A stretch of DNA of 64,000 bases from Legionella septentrionalis (GTDB taxonomy: Bacteria > Pseudomonadota > Gammaproteobacteria > Legionellales > Legionellaceae): assembly GCF_003989745.1 (NCBI RefSeq), contig NZ_RZGS01000002.1:114249-178248 (forward strand). The letters run 5' to 3'. Below, piece after piece: positions 9,587 to 18,700 of this stretch. Position 1 is the first letter of the stretch. Each line of letters starts with the position of its first letter. The notes under the pieces were generated by a model. The model saw nothing but the letters and a program-made list of their open reading frames with translations. It was not told where the DNA came from and did not search any database. Position numbers and translations under genes: made by a program.

Positions 9587-12043
9587 ATGAAAGCATCCGA
9601 AACTGAAATGAACACACTCTTTTACGAATTTGAAGTTTCTGGGGCTAAATGCGTCGGATGCGTCAGTAAGATTGATGAAGCATTAAAAGAAAATGCTGAA
9701 CAATATTTTAAAGAGTGCTCGTTTGATCTTCTTACTAAGAAACTGACCATTAAAGCATATTCTCATATCCCTGCAGAGAGCATAGAGAAATTTGTAGTTG
9801 CTACTCTCTCTGAAAAAGGTTTTACCGCATCCCTCATTTCAGCCAAACCCGCCCTGACGCCTGTTGAATCCGGGTTTGGCAGGTTTTTCCGTAAGATTTT
9901 ACGCGCCCATTGGATCTGGGGAAGCATTGGCATCAGTGGCGGCATCATTTTGCTTGCTTTATCGATGCTTGGGATCACATTGCCTTTGGCAGCCATGATT
10001 GCTATCGGCGTATTCAGCACGATTCTCACCTTGTTAATGGGAGCTGAATCTTATTGGGACGCTGCTAAAAAATTGTTTAAGACGCGCGCTCTGACTATGG
10101 ATACGTTGTTTGCGCTCAGCACGCTTACAGTATTGGTGGTGTCTGCCATAGCATTTTTTGTTCCCTGGCTGCCCATGATGTTTGAAGCAGGATTATTAAT
10201 CTTTGGCTTCAGACACTTGGGTGTTGCCATTGAGGAATCCATCAAGGCTTCGACGGGTGTTGCCGTTAATTTTAAAGACCGCATTCCCAAAACGGTGAGA
10301 GTCTTAATTGAAAGTTCAGTAGTCGAGAAACCATTGGCAGCTGTAAAAGCGGGGGATTTGATTTTATTAAAGGCTGGCGAATACATTCCTGTTGATGGAA
10401 CGAGTGAGGAACAAGAGAGCCTGATTGACGATAGCATTGAAACCGGCGCGTACGTGCCCCGGTTAGTGTCTTTGCAGGAAAATTTGCTTGCTGGCATGCG
10501 CCTTGCAGCCAACGCCCCAGACTTGTATTTACGTGCGACATCCACTGCCAACGATTCCAACGTAGCGAAGATAGACGAAGGAGTAGCGCACGCTTTAGCA
10601 ACAAAAGCACCATTAGAAACGACTGCTACTGCCGTTTTGCAATATTTTATCCCTGCCGTGTTGTTGTTAGCTGTAGTGTCTGCTGCGATCGTCAGCGTTT
10701 TTTTTCCGGTTGCCCTTGCCATAAAGTGTGCTGTTGCCGTCCTGGTTTCAGCTTGCCCGTGTACAATTGGATTCATTATTCCGCTCTCGATTCGTTTTGG
10801 AGTGCGCAAAGCGGCTGAACATGGAGTGGAATTTAAAAGTGCGCTGGCCTTGCAAGAATCTGCCAACATTGATTGTGTGGTATTTGATTTAAATGGCACG
10901 TTAACCAAAGGCATGCCTTCCGTGCAGTCGTTTACTATCTTAAAAAATTGCAGTTTAAGCCGTGAGGATTTGCTCGCCTTGTGTTCCGAACTTGAGAAAG
11001 ATTCATCCCATCCGTTTGGACAAGCCATTCATGAGTTTTCCGAAAAAGAAAAATCAGCGGCAATGCCCGAGATGACGATCGATAAGACCCATCATTCGGG
11101 GGTAAAGGGAATGTTTGCCAAAACCGAATATATTCTGGGTGATAAAAATCTTATGAAAGATTGTGAAATTGATACGGAAGAATTAGAAGAAATGATTAAG
11201 CCGGAATGCGGCGATCATATTGTTTATTTAGCACAAGGCAAACAGTTGGTAGGTTATTTTAGATTAAATGATGACTTGCGCCACGATGCCGTGGAAACCA
11301 TTGCTTGGATAAAAGATAAACTTAAAAAAGAAGTTTTTATTGCTTCTGGAGCTGCGAGGGCAACGGTGAGCCGTTTTGCCGCACGTTTAAATATTCCGGA
11401 GGATAACATTGTTGCCGATTGTAAAACTTCTTCCAATTCACCGGAAAACAGCAAAGTTGCCCTCATCAAGCAGTTGCAAAGTCAGAAAAAGCGCGTCTGT
11501 GTGGTTGGCGATGGTGCTAATGATGCATTATTCATCAGCAGCGCAGATGCTTCTTTTGCCGTGCATTCCAAGCACGTTGACACCAATGTAATTGATAAAG
11601 CGGGTGCGGACATCAAGAATGGTTCGCTTAAAGGCATTGTCAGCGGTTTGGTTATTTCCGACAAAACCGTAGGGAATATCAAACAAAATTTAATATTTAG
11701 TCTGCTTTATAATCTTTTTACCATGGTTTTAGCCAGCGGGTTGCTGCTGGCAGTGGGCATCAGCTTGCACCCCGCCATCGGCGTGGCTTTAATGGTCTTG
11801 CAAAGCAGTTTATTGCTGTGGAATGCTTACCGGTTTAAACAGGAAAAATTGCAGCATCTGCAAAATACACATGCATCTTACCCAAGCAGTTACGCGCAAT
11901 TGCAGAAAATGCTGCCAACAAATGAGAAAGATTTTACGCAAGAAACAGAACCTTCCATGCAACCATCTTTATGGAGCCCTGTTGCCGAGCCTCAGTCTGA
12001 AGAAATTAGCGATGTGAGGATGGAAGCAAAAGCCTACATGTAA
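9587..12043 (+). CDS. Heavy-metal P1B-type ATPase with altered catalytic motifs
   Basis: This 818-residue membrane protein has the P1B ATPase layout. An N-terminal heavy-metal-associated domain carries C22-V-G-C25, followed by paired helices, an actuator domain, a CPC metal site in the sixth helix (C390-P-C392), the P and N domains with an HP motif (within SSHPFGQA), and the GDGANDA hinge, then two last helices. Two motifs depart from the family. The phosphorylation loop reads D434-L-N-G-T-L-T rather than DKTGTLT. The actuator loop reads T286-G-A rather than TGE, so the glutamate needed for dephosphorylation is absent. The phosphorylated Asp is retained. A polar tail of about 75 residues follows the last helix. 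GGAGG at 9568-9572 lies 14 bases upstream of the start. It could be a Cu-related pump with altered kinetics or a regulatory paralogue. Confidence 0.85.
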   Translation: MKASETEMNTLFYEFEVSGAKCVGCVSKIDEALKENAEQYFKECSFDLLTKKLTIKAYSHIPAESIEKFVVATLSEKGFTASLISAKPALTPVESGFGRFFRKILRAHWIWGSIGISGGIILLALSMLGITLPLAAMIAIGVFSTILTLLMGAESYWDAAKKLFKTRALTMDTLFALSTLTVLVVSAIAFFVPWLPMMFEAGLLIFGFRHLGVAIEESIKASTGVAVNFKDRIPKTVRVLIESSVVEKPLAAVKAGDLILLKAGEYIPVDGTSEEQESLIDDSIETGAYVPRLVSLQENLLAGMRLAANAPDLYLRATSTANDSNVAKIDEGVAHALATKAPLETTATAVLQYFIPAVLLLAVVSAAIVSVFFPVALAIKCAVAVLVSACPCTIGFIIPLSIRFGVRKAAEHGVEFKSALALQESANIDCVVFDLNGTLTKGMPSVQSFTILKNCSLSREDLLALCSELEKDSSHPFGQAIHEFSEKEKSAAMPEMTIDKTHHSGVKGMFAKTEYILGDKNLMKDCEIDTEELEEMIKPECGDHIVYLAQGKQLVGYFRLNDDLRHDAVETIAWIKDKLKKEVFIASGAARATVSRFAARLNIPEDNIVADCKTSSNSPENSKVALIKQLQSQKKRVCVVGDGANDALFISSADASFAVHSKHVDTNVIDKAGADIKNGSLKGIVSGLVISDKTVGNIKQNLIFSLLYNLFTMVLASGLLLAVGISLHPAIGVALMVLQSSLLLWNAYRFKQEKLQHLQNTHASYPSSYAQLQKMLPTNEKDFTQETEPSMQPSLWSPVAEPQSEEISDVRMEAKAYM

Positions 12044-12106
12044 GAAACTTAAAAGATTTACTGACGCTTTTTTGTTTTGCAGAATGTTAACGTTTTAAAT
12101 CCGTGA

Positions 12107-13732
12107 CTAGATTGCAGAATTTCTATCCATTTTGTCGGGCATTGTTTCCGAAAATTGTACCTCATCCGAATTTTCCTCTAGGTGAACTTTAAAAAATGCA
12201 TTTCCCCCTCTCTTTTTTAAAGGACATTCATTCTCTATTGGGTTGGTAGACTGCGCCGGGAGAACAAGAGAAGACCGTGGCTCTTCGCGTTCGGCATTTG
12301 TTAGGGCAGACATGACCACATGAGCGGTATTGGGCAAGGGTGGTTTATTTTCAATTACATTTTGAGCCTGGTTTTGCAAATTGTTCTGCTGCAATTTCTC
12401 AATGCCTTTTTTTATTCCTACGAACAACAGGGTAAATAAGGTCGGAACAGCGGTTATGGCAAAACCAAGACCTAATCCTATGCCCATACCTGCCAGAGTA
12501 CCGGCCAGCGGGAAAATGCTGCCGAGAATAGTGCCGATAACTCCCCCTATAGCGGTTGTTGCTGCCATGGTCAGGCTTGTTCCAGCCAGTTTGCTAAGAA
12601 CAGATTGCCCTTTCATGATTTGTGCAAACCCGGTAAATACCCCGCCTGCAGCAGTCCCTATACAGGCGCCGGCTAACGCTCCAAATCCGGTGCCAAGGCC
12701 TGGAAAAATGAATGTTCCAAGCAAAGCGCCAATTCCTGTGCCAATGCTTCCTGCAGCAAGCGAAGTAAGGATTGCGCCAAATAATTGCGAAAGAGGGCTG
12801 CCAAATATCATGCGTGCAAGGCCAATGATAAGTAAAGCAACTGCCGCAGCAAAACCTGCCCCGATTGCAGTGCCTACTCCTGGAAGTATGGCGGTGCCTA
12901 TTGCAGCACCAATAGTACCGGCTGCCGCCAAGCCAGTTAATGCAAGTACGATATGCTTAAGATATTTCCACGCAGAGGGTTTTAAATCATGCTCAACACG
13001 TAAACCTTCCTTCAGGAAAAATGTTTCTAAATTAGTTTTTAATGCTTGGTGTGTTAATTCATTTGCAGGCAAAAGACAAATTTTAATTTCTTGCAGGGTA
13101 GCTTCTTGGTTTGCGCCAATTGCAATAACTGAATGGATTTCAGCAAAAGCTGTTTCGGTAAGACTTTCCGTATGTTTGTTTTTTAATGAAGTTGCTGTCG
13201 ATAGATAAGTGCAATTTGTTTTTGCATCATAGGTAATTTGAGTCGATCCGGAAGAAATGACCAGATTGGCACCCGTATCGTATTCATAGGCAGCATCGCC
13301 CAGCAAACCTTGCAAGGTGCGGGTGATGGTAAAAGGCCAGCCAATGCGGGATTGCAAGACGAGGCCTAATATGAAATTTTGTTGCCTGGCCTCCGTGACA
13401 CCCAATTCCTGCAATTCCTTTTGTGCCAATTCTATTGTAATTGGCACTGATTCAGCAGCTTTTTGCAATTCCTTTAAACCATCAGTTATTGCGTAAGAGG
13501 CGCCGCGGCCGATCTCCTTTTTATCTTTTTCGCTAAAATCAAAATCAGAGCTTGATAATTCTTGTTGAAATTTTATAGTTTCCGCTGAGGTAAATGCCAG
13601 AGCATGGTTCATGAATCTTGCAACGCTAAGTTTCTTTAAATTGGCTTGTTTTTCTATGGGTTCAGAAAGCAAGATCGGTTCTGCAATGATGGAAATCACC
13701 GATTTATCGAAAATATGCTCATTGGTTTTCAT
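12107..13732 (-). CDS. Glycine-zipper membrane protein with three repeats, function unknown
   Basis: I recognise no named family for this 541-residue protein. Residues 1-255 are soluble and mostly helical. Residues about 260-437 form a strongly hydrophobic block made of three similar units, each with the pattern G-x-x-G-x-x-I-G, then (I/F)-x-P-x-x-G-T-x-x-G. The marker prolines are at 284, 344 and 408, so the units are spaced by about 60-64 residues. Glycine-zipper arrays of this kind occur in pore-forming and membrane-inserting proteins and in some secreted effectors. The C-terminus (about 450-541) is polar, Pro/Gln/Glu rich and ends in an acidic segment. There is no N-terminal signal peptide. 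It is convergent with the metal ATPase (63 bases) and divergent from the PKS operon. Confidence 0.7.
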   Translation of the reverse strand: MKTNEHIFDKSVISIIAEPILLSEPIEKQANLKKLSVARFMNHALAFTSAETIKFQQELSSSDFDFSEKDKKEIGRGASYAITDGLKELQKAAESVPITIELAQKELQELGVTEARQQNFILGLVLQSRIGWPFTITRTLQGLLGDAAYEYDTGANLVISSGSTQITYDAKTNCTYLSTATSLKNKHTESLTETAFAEIHSVIAIGANQEATLQEIKICLLPANELTHQALKTNLETFFLKEGLRVEHDLKPSAWKYLKHIVLALTGLAAAGTIGAAIGTAILPGVGTAIGAGFAAAVALLIIGLARMIFGSPLSQLFGAILTSLAAGSIGTGIGALLGTFIFPGLGTGFGALAGACIGTAAGGVFTGFAQIMKGQSVLSKLAGTSLTMAATTAIGGVIGTILGSIFPLAGTLAGMGIGLGLGFAITAVPTLFTLLFVGIKKGIEKLQQNNLQNQAQNVIENKPPLPNTAHVVMSALTNAEREEPRSSLVLPAQSTNPIENECPLKKRGGNAFFKVHLEENSDEVQFSETMPDKMDRNSAI

Positions 13733-13805
13733 AATGTAGTGAAATGTTTAATATAAATAAATTATATCTCTTTTTCCTTAAGAAAAGGTTAGCTCGTGTA
13801 CACTT

Positions 13806-14648
13806 GTGCATGGTATTAAGTCTTTATTTTCTGCAAAATATAATGATCCGCAATTCTATATATGTAATAGGCGAGAAAAAGTGAGCTGGGATCCGGAGGA
13901 ATACAAATCTGGAAATTATTTTCAAAAAGAAACCAGCGATGCATTTTGTAAAAATTTTAATATTGTGCCTTACGGAAATATTTTAGACATCGGTTGCGGT
14001 GATGGGGCATACAGTCATGCTCTGGCTAATAAATTAAAGCAAGGGCACATTCATGGCATAGATAGTTCCATAGAGATGATTCATCACGCAGTCAAACATT
14101 GGACACAAAGTAATTTATCATTTGCCGTGCATGACATTGAAACATTCTATGCTGTAGAAGCATTTGATTTTGCACTTTCTTTTTGGTGTTTACATTGGAC
14201 GCGGATCGAGTTGTCTTTACCAAATATTTTTTATGCCTTAAAGCCAGGAGGAAAATTCTATGCCATATTTTCGTCTTTCTCCGGCAACAGCATTTCACAA
14301 GTTTGGCACGAACTTATGACTAACCGTTACTATCGTGATTTAACGAAGCAGTACGTCAATTCAGATAACTCCTTACAAAATTATTTTTTACGCGTCATCC
14401 GCGTCTTGGCAGCTTTACCTTACAAACAAATCAGATTAAATCTGCACAATACTCATACATTATTACCCAGCATTGCTTATTTTAAAAATTTGCTGCTTAC
14501 CATGCCGTTTATGAAATCTTTTCCCGAAGAAATTATGCAAGAATTGCTGGACGCGATGCTTGGCACGTTTCAAGCCATTTGCAAGCGAAGATATGGCGGG
14601 CAATTGTATTATGCAACGCGCCCCATTTTTTTAGAGGCGATTAAATAA
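13806..14648 (+). CDS. Class I SAM-dependent methyltransferase
   Basis: This 280-residue cytoplasmic protein has the Rossmann-like SAM-binding fold. Motif I is ILDIGCGDGAYS with D61-G67 as core, and the acidic residue ending strand 2 lies in GIDSS. The region HDIETFYAVEAFDFALSFWCLHW corresponds to motifs II-III. The overall resemblance is to BioC/UbiE-type small-molecule methyltransferases; the C-terminal 110 residues are an added helical cap. The frame begins at GTG (13806); a second GTG at codon 26 is also possible and there is no clear ribosome binding site. The next gene follows within 20 bases, and the PKS follows that, so I infer O-, N- or C-methylation of the polyketide. It is divergent from the glycine-zipper gene. 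Confidence 0.8.
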   Translation: MHGIKSLFSAKYNDPQFYICNRREKVSWDPEEYKSGNYFQKETSDAFCKNFNIVPYGNILDIGCGDGAYSHALANKLKQGHIHGIDSSIEMIHHAVKHWTQSNLSFAVHDIETFYAVEAFDFALSFWCLHWTRIELSLPNIFYALKPGGKFYAIFSSFSGNSISQVWHELMTNRYYRDLTKQYVNSDNSLQNYFLRVIRVLAALPYKQIRLNLHNTHTLLPSIAYFKNLLLTMPFMKSFPEEIMQELLDAMLGTFQAICKRRYGGQLYYATRPIFLEAIK

Positions 14649-14666
14649 CGACGATAGGTGGAGCAC

Positions 14667-15686
14667 ATGAGTGTGTTTATGGCTTGCAGTGCAAATATCC
14701 CGGTTATTGCTGCGCCTGCAAATAAGCCGGCAAGTCCGGGTTTATTGTTGGAATTGCTAGTTGCACAGCACAGCAATTACATGCAGAAGCTTAAAGAGCA
14801 CGGTGCAATTTTATTCCGTGGTTTTAACTGTAATAATCCGGATGATTTTTCCAACATCATCGAAGCCTGCCGCCTTGGCAAACGCTGCAGCACGAAAGAT
14901 TATGATTTTCCACGCACTGTGTTGCCGAATGACGTCTATACATCAAGCGATTTGCCACCCGATATTGCACTCCCTTTGCATCATGAGAAACCAAGGACAA
15001 AAAATCCACCGAATTACATTTATTTTTGCTGCGTCATTCCCCCAGAGCAGGGGGGGGGCACAATATTTGCCAATGCGGCAGATATTTGGCGCGATATGCC
15101 TTTTGCTATTCAGGAAAAATTGCTAAAACATGGTGTTATGTACCAATCTTTTTTTCATGGAGCAACTCTGCAATATCACGCGCTAAGGAAAATCCTGGCT
15201 AATAGCGCCCGCAGTTGGCGCGATTATTTTGGTAGCGATAAGGAAAAAATTACAGAAAAATTAAGTCATACTGGGATTGAAACGATTTGGAGTAAGAAGG
15301 ATAGGGATTTAATAACGCGGCAATATTTGCCTGGGGTATTGCAGCACCCGCTGACCCGGCAAAACGTATGGTTTAACTGTGCAGCTTATTTAAATTATTA
15401 TTCTAATTTTTTATTCGGGGAATTGAATGCACTTCCTTTGCATCAATATTTGGCAGGTAGGTATTTGATTTTTAGAGATATATTGCCATTAGTTTGTCAT
15501 TATGGTAATGGTCAAGCTTTTTCATCTTTAGAAATAGAGGAAATCAACCGCATCATCCAACGTCACTCCCATGTATTCAAGTGGCAGAAAGGAGATTTTA
15601 TGATCGTGGATAACATCACATGGATGCATGGCAAACAGCCGCATCAAGGCAATAGGTTGTTGTATTCATGTATGACTGCTTATTAA
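14667..15686 (+). CDS. TauD/SyrP-type Fe(II)/2-oxoglutarate oxygenase
   Basis: This is a non-haem iron oxygenase of the TauD/clavaminate-synthase superfamily. The family opening GAILFRGFN is present. The first iron ligands form an H-x-E pair in LPLHHEKP (H105-H-E107 from this start). The distal half carries DNITWMHGKQPHQGNR, matching the conserved DN-x4-HG-x(2)-P-x(2)-G-x-R motif with the last iron ligand His and the 2-oxoglutarate-binding Arg. H-x-E instead of H-x-D, plus this motif, is typical of hydroxylases in nonribosomal peptide and polyketide clusters such as SyrP. I chose the ATG at 14667 because GGTGGAG lies at 14657-14663; the frame extends to GTG 14658. It lies between the methyltransferase and the PKS and probably hydroxylates the product or a precursor. 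Confidence 0.82.
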   Translation: MSVFMACSANIPVIAAPANKPASPGLLLELLVAQHSNYMQKLKEHGAILFRGFNCNNPDDFSNIIEACRLGKRCSTKDYDFPRTVLPNDVYTSSDLPPDIALPLHHEKPRTKNPPNYIYFCCVIPPEQGGGTIFANAADIWRDMPFAIQEKLLKHGVMYQSFFHGATLQYHALRKILANSARSWRDYFGSDKEKITEKLSHTGIETIWSKKDRDLITRQYLPGVLQHPLTRQNVWFNCAAYLNYYSNFLFGELNALPLHQYLAGRYLIFRDILPLVCHYGNGQAFSSLEIEEINRIIQRHSHVFKWQKGDFMIVDNITWMHGKQPHQGNRLLYSCMTAY

Positions 15687-15711
15687 GTTTAGGTATTGCA
15701 GGGAGTTTTAA

Positions 15712-18700
15712 GTGGTAAACCATCAAGAAAATGCTGCACAAGCTATAGGCAATGAACCACTTGCCATTATTGGCATGAATTGTCAGTTCCCAGGGATAGG
15801 CGCCGATGTTGAAACGGTAGAAGCATTGCATGCCATGCTGATGCAAAAGAAGACTCCAATCAAAGAAGTACCTAAAGAACGTTGGGATATTGAAGCTTAC
15901 CATGCAAAAGATAGAAAGAAAGCCGATAAAATGGTCAGCCGCAAGGGAGGCTTTCTGGAAAATGTGGCGTTATTTGATGCCGCTTTTTTTAAAATATCTG
16001 CCGCAAAAGCCAAACAAATCGATCCACAACAGCGTCTTTTTCTTGAAGTTGCGCTGCGCGCTTTAAACGATGCCAACATCCCCTGCAAATCCCTAAGCGA
16101 TTCCGCCACTGGCGTTTTTTGTGGAATGTCCACGCATGAATACAGCCAGCTTAATTATAAAGATTGCATTAAATTCAATGCTCATACATCTATAGGCGTT
16201 GCAAACAGTGCAGCAGCAGGAAGGCTTTCTCACTTTCTGAATTTGAAAGGGCCAAGCGTGGTCGTAGATACGGCATGTTCTTCATCGTTATCCGCGCTTT
16301 ATCTTGCATCCACTGCCTTGAGGGCCCGACAATGCTCTATGGCTATTGTCGGAGGAGTGCATCTTGGCTTATGCCCAGAAAGCTGGATTGGGCTGAGCAA
16401 GGCGGGTTTGTTGTCCGCTAAAGGCCAGTGCAGCAGTTTTGATGCCGAGGCAGATGGTTATGTGCGCAGCGAAGGATGCGCTGTGGTGGTGGTTAAACGC
16501 TTAAACGATGCCTTAAGGGATAATGACAAGATTTATGCAGTGATCAAAAGTATTGTGATGAATCAGGATGGCGGGGGACATAGTTTTGCCGCTCCTAACC
16601 TTAAAGCGCAAATTGCTTTGCATGAAGCGGCTCTTAAGGAAGCTTATCTTAAAGCCCGTGATATTGATTACATCGAAGCCAATGGCATCGGCACCGCAGT
16701 TGGCGATGCGGTTGAATTCAATGCCATACAGCATATTCATCGCAATCAGCACCCGAATAAGCCGCTTATTATTGGCGCATTGAAAAGCAATCTGGGGCAC
16801 ACGGTTTCTGCAGCGGGCCTTGCTTCATTGCTTAAAGCGCTGTGTGCATTAAAACATGAAACCATCCCGCCCAATCTTCATTACCTGCTGCCAAATGCTG
16901 CCATCGGCTTGCAAACTGCTGCGACGCTGCTGCCCGATGAAGCAATACCGTTTACCAGGGAGCCAAATAAAAAAAGATACGTGCAAGTATGCAATTTTAG
17001 CGTGACTGGAACCAATGCATGCGTCATTTTAGAAGAAGCCCCCGCGTCTTATCCGAGGCCCTTGCCTATGAAATCCGATCCGTGCAATTGTTTTGTCGTT
17101 TCGGCAAACAGCGAGCCTTCATTAAAGCGCATGTTGTCGGATTATGTGTATTTTTTACAACAAACTGCGGCAGATTTTCATGATATTTGCTGTACGCTGC
17201 TCAATTGCCGTGATCAATTTAAATATCGCTGTGCCTTTCTGGTGCAAGACAAAGAAGCTGTTATCAAAAAAATTACTGCTAAAGATTATGAGATTTTTAA
17301 GGTTAATGTAACAGAAGAACTTGCAACCATAACTTGCGATGCCAGGCAAATCCATGCGGCATTTTTGCAAGGTAAAACCATTCATGTGGATGCGCCGTTT
17401 AATAAAATTGATCTTCCCTTGTACCAGTTTGACAGGAAGCCATATTGGCATGAGCCACGCCGCCCTAACGCGCATTCACATTGGTTGGATGAGCTGCAAT
17501 CGCAAGCGAAAGAAGGGCAGATTGAGATAATCAAGAGCAAATTGACTGCTTCGATACAAACCCTATTAAAAAAAGAAGAATTGGATGTCTTTCAAGATTT
17601 GCAAAGCTTAGGGTTAACGTCCGTGCAATTGAGCGCGCTGGATGCAATCTTTCATGAAATGTTCCTGCCGCGATTCAATATCCCTTTTTCCTTAAATCAA
17701 TCAGCTTCTTATCTGAGCGTGGACAAGCTTGCCCGGCAATTACAGCAATTGCTGGCCCCCCCGCCAGTTCATCGGCAGCCCGTTGTCCATGTTCTTAATG
17801 CAGAACCTATTGCCATTATAGGCATGAGCTGCCGTTTGCCCAAGGCGGCTAATATTGCCCAGTTTTTATCCTTGCTGGAACAGGGTGAAAGCGGCATGGA
17901 TGATATCCCTCTTGAGCGCTGGGATAATGAAAAATTTTACGATCCTGACCCAAATGCGCTGGGCCGTTTGTACGTAAGACAAATGGGTTTGATTGATCAT
18001 GTTAAACATTTTGATGCCGAATTTTTTAATATCAGTCCGCGCGAAGCCAAATTGATGTCGCCGCAATTGCGCATTTTTATGGAAACCAGTTACCACGCGC
18101 TGGAAGATGCCAATCTCTCTTTAGACGCCGTTAAAGACAGCAAAACCGGCGTTTTTGTCGGTGTGGGAACCAATGAATATCCGCGTATCCTTGCTTATCA
18201 AGGGGTAACGCTGGAAGAGTTGAATATTTATTTTGCCACTGGAAATGTATTAAATGCTTTAGCAGGCCGGGTTGCGTATGCATTCGACTTTCATGGTCCG
18301 ATTCAAGCGATCGATACCGCGTGTTCTTCTTCAATGACTGCCATTCATAACGCTTGCCTGAGTTTGCAAGCCGGTGATTGCGATATGGCGCTTGCTGGAG
18401 GCGTTAACATTATTTTAAGCCCTGATTCGAACATTACATTATGCAAGGCGAGGATGTTATCGCCGGAAAGTCGCTGCAAAACTTTCAGCGAAGATGCGGA
18501 TGGCTATGGGCGCAGCGAAGGATGCGGCATCCTTGTTTTAAAGCGTTTAAGCACAGCAATCCGGGATAATGACAACATTCTGGCCGTTATCAAAGGCACT
18601 GCTGCAAACAGTGACGGCAAAAGCGGTGGTTTCACCGTACCGAATGGAACCGCTCAGGAAGAGGTAATTCGAAGCGCGCTGGCAAAATCCAGGCTTTTGC

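Noticed and set aside
10051..11028. A 325-codon minus-strand frame opposite the metal ATPase
   Set aside because: It is the antisense shadow of the ATPase, whose motifs are clear in the plus frame.
12381..13208. A 275-codon plus-strand frame opposite the glycine-zipper gene, rich in Pro/Ala/Val
   Set aside because: Its composition mirrors the Gly/Ala-rich repeats on the other strand; no start signal or known domain.
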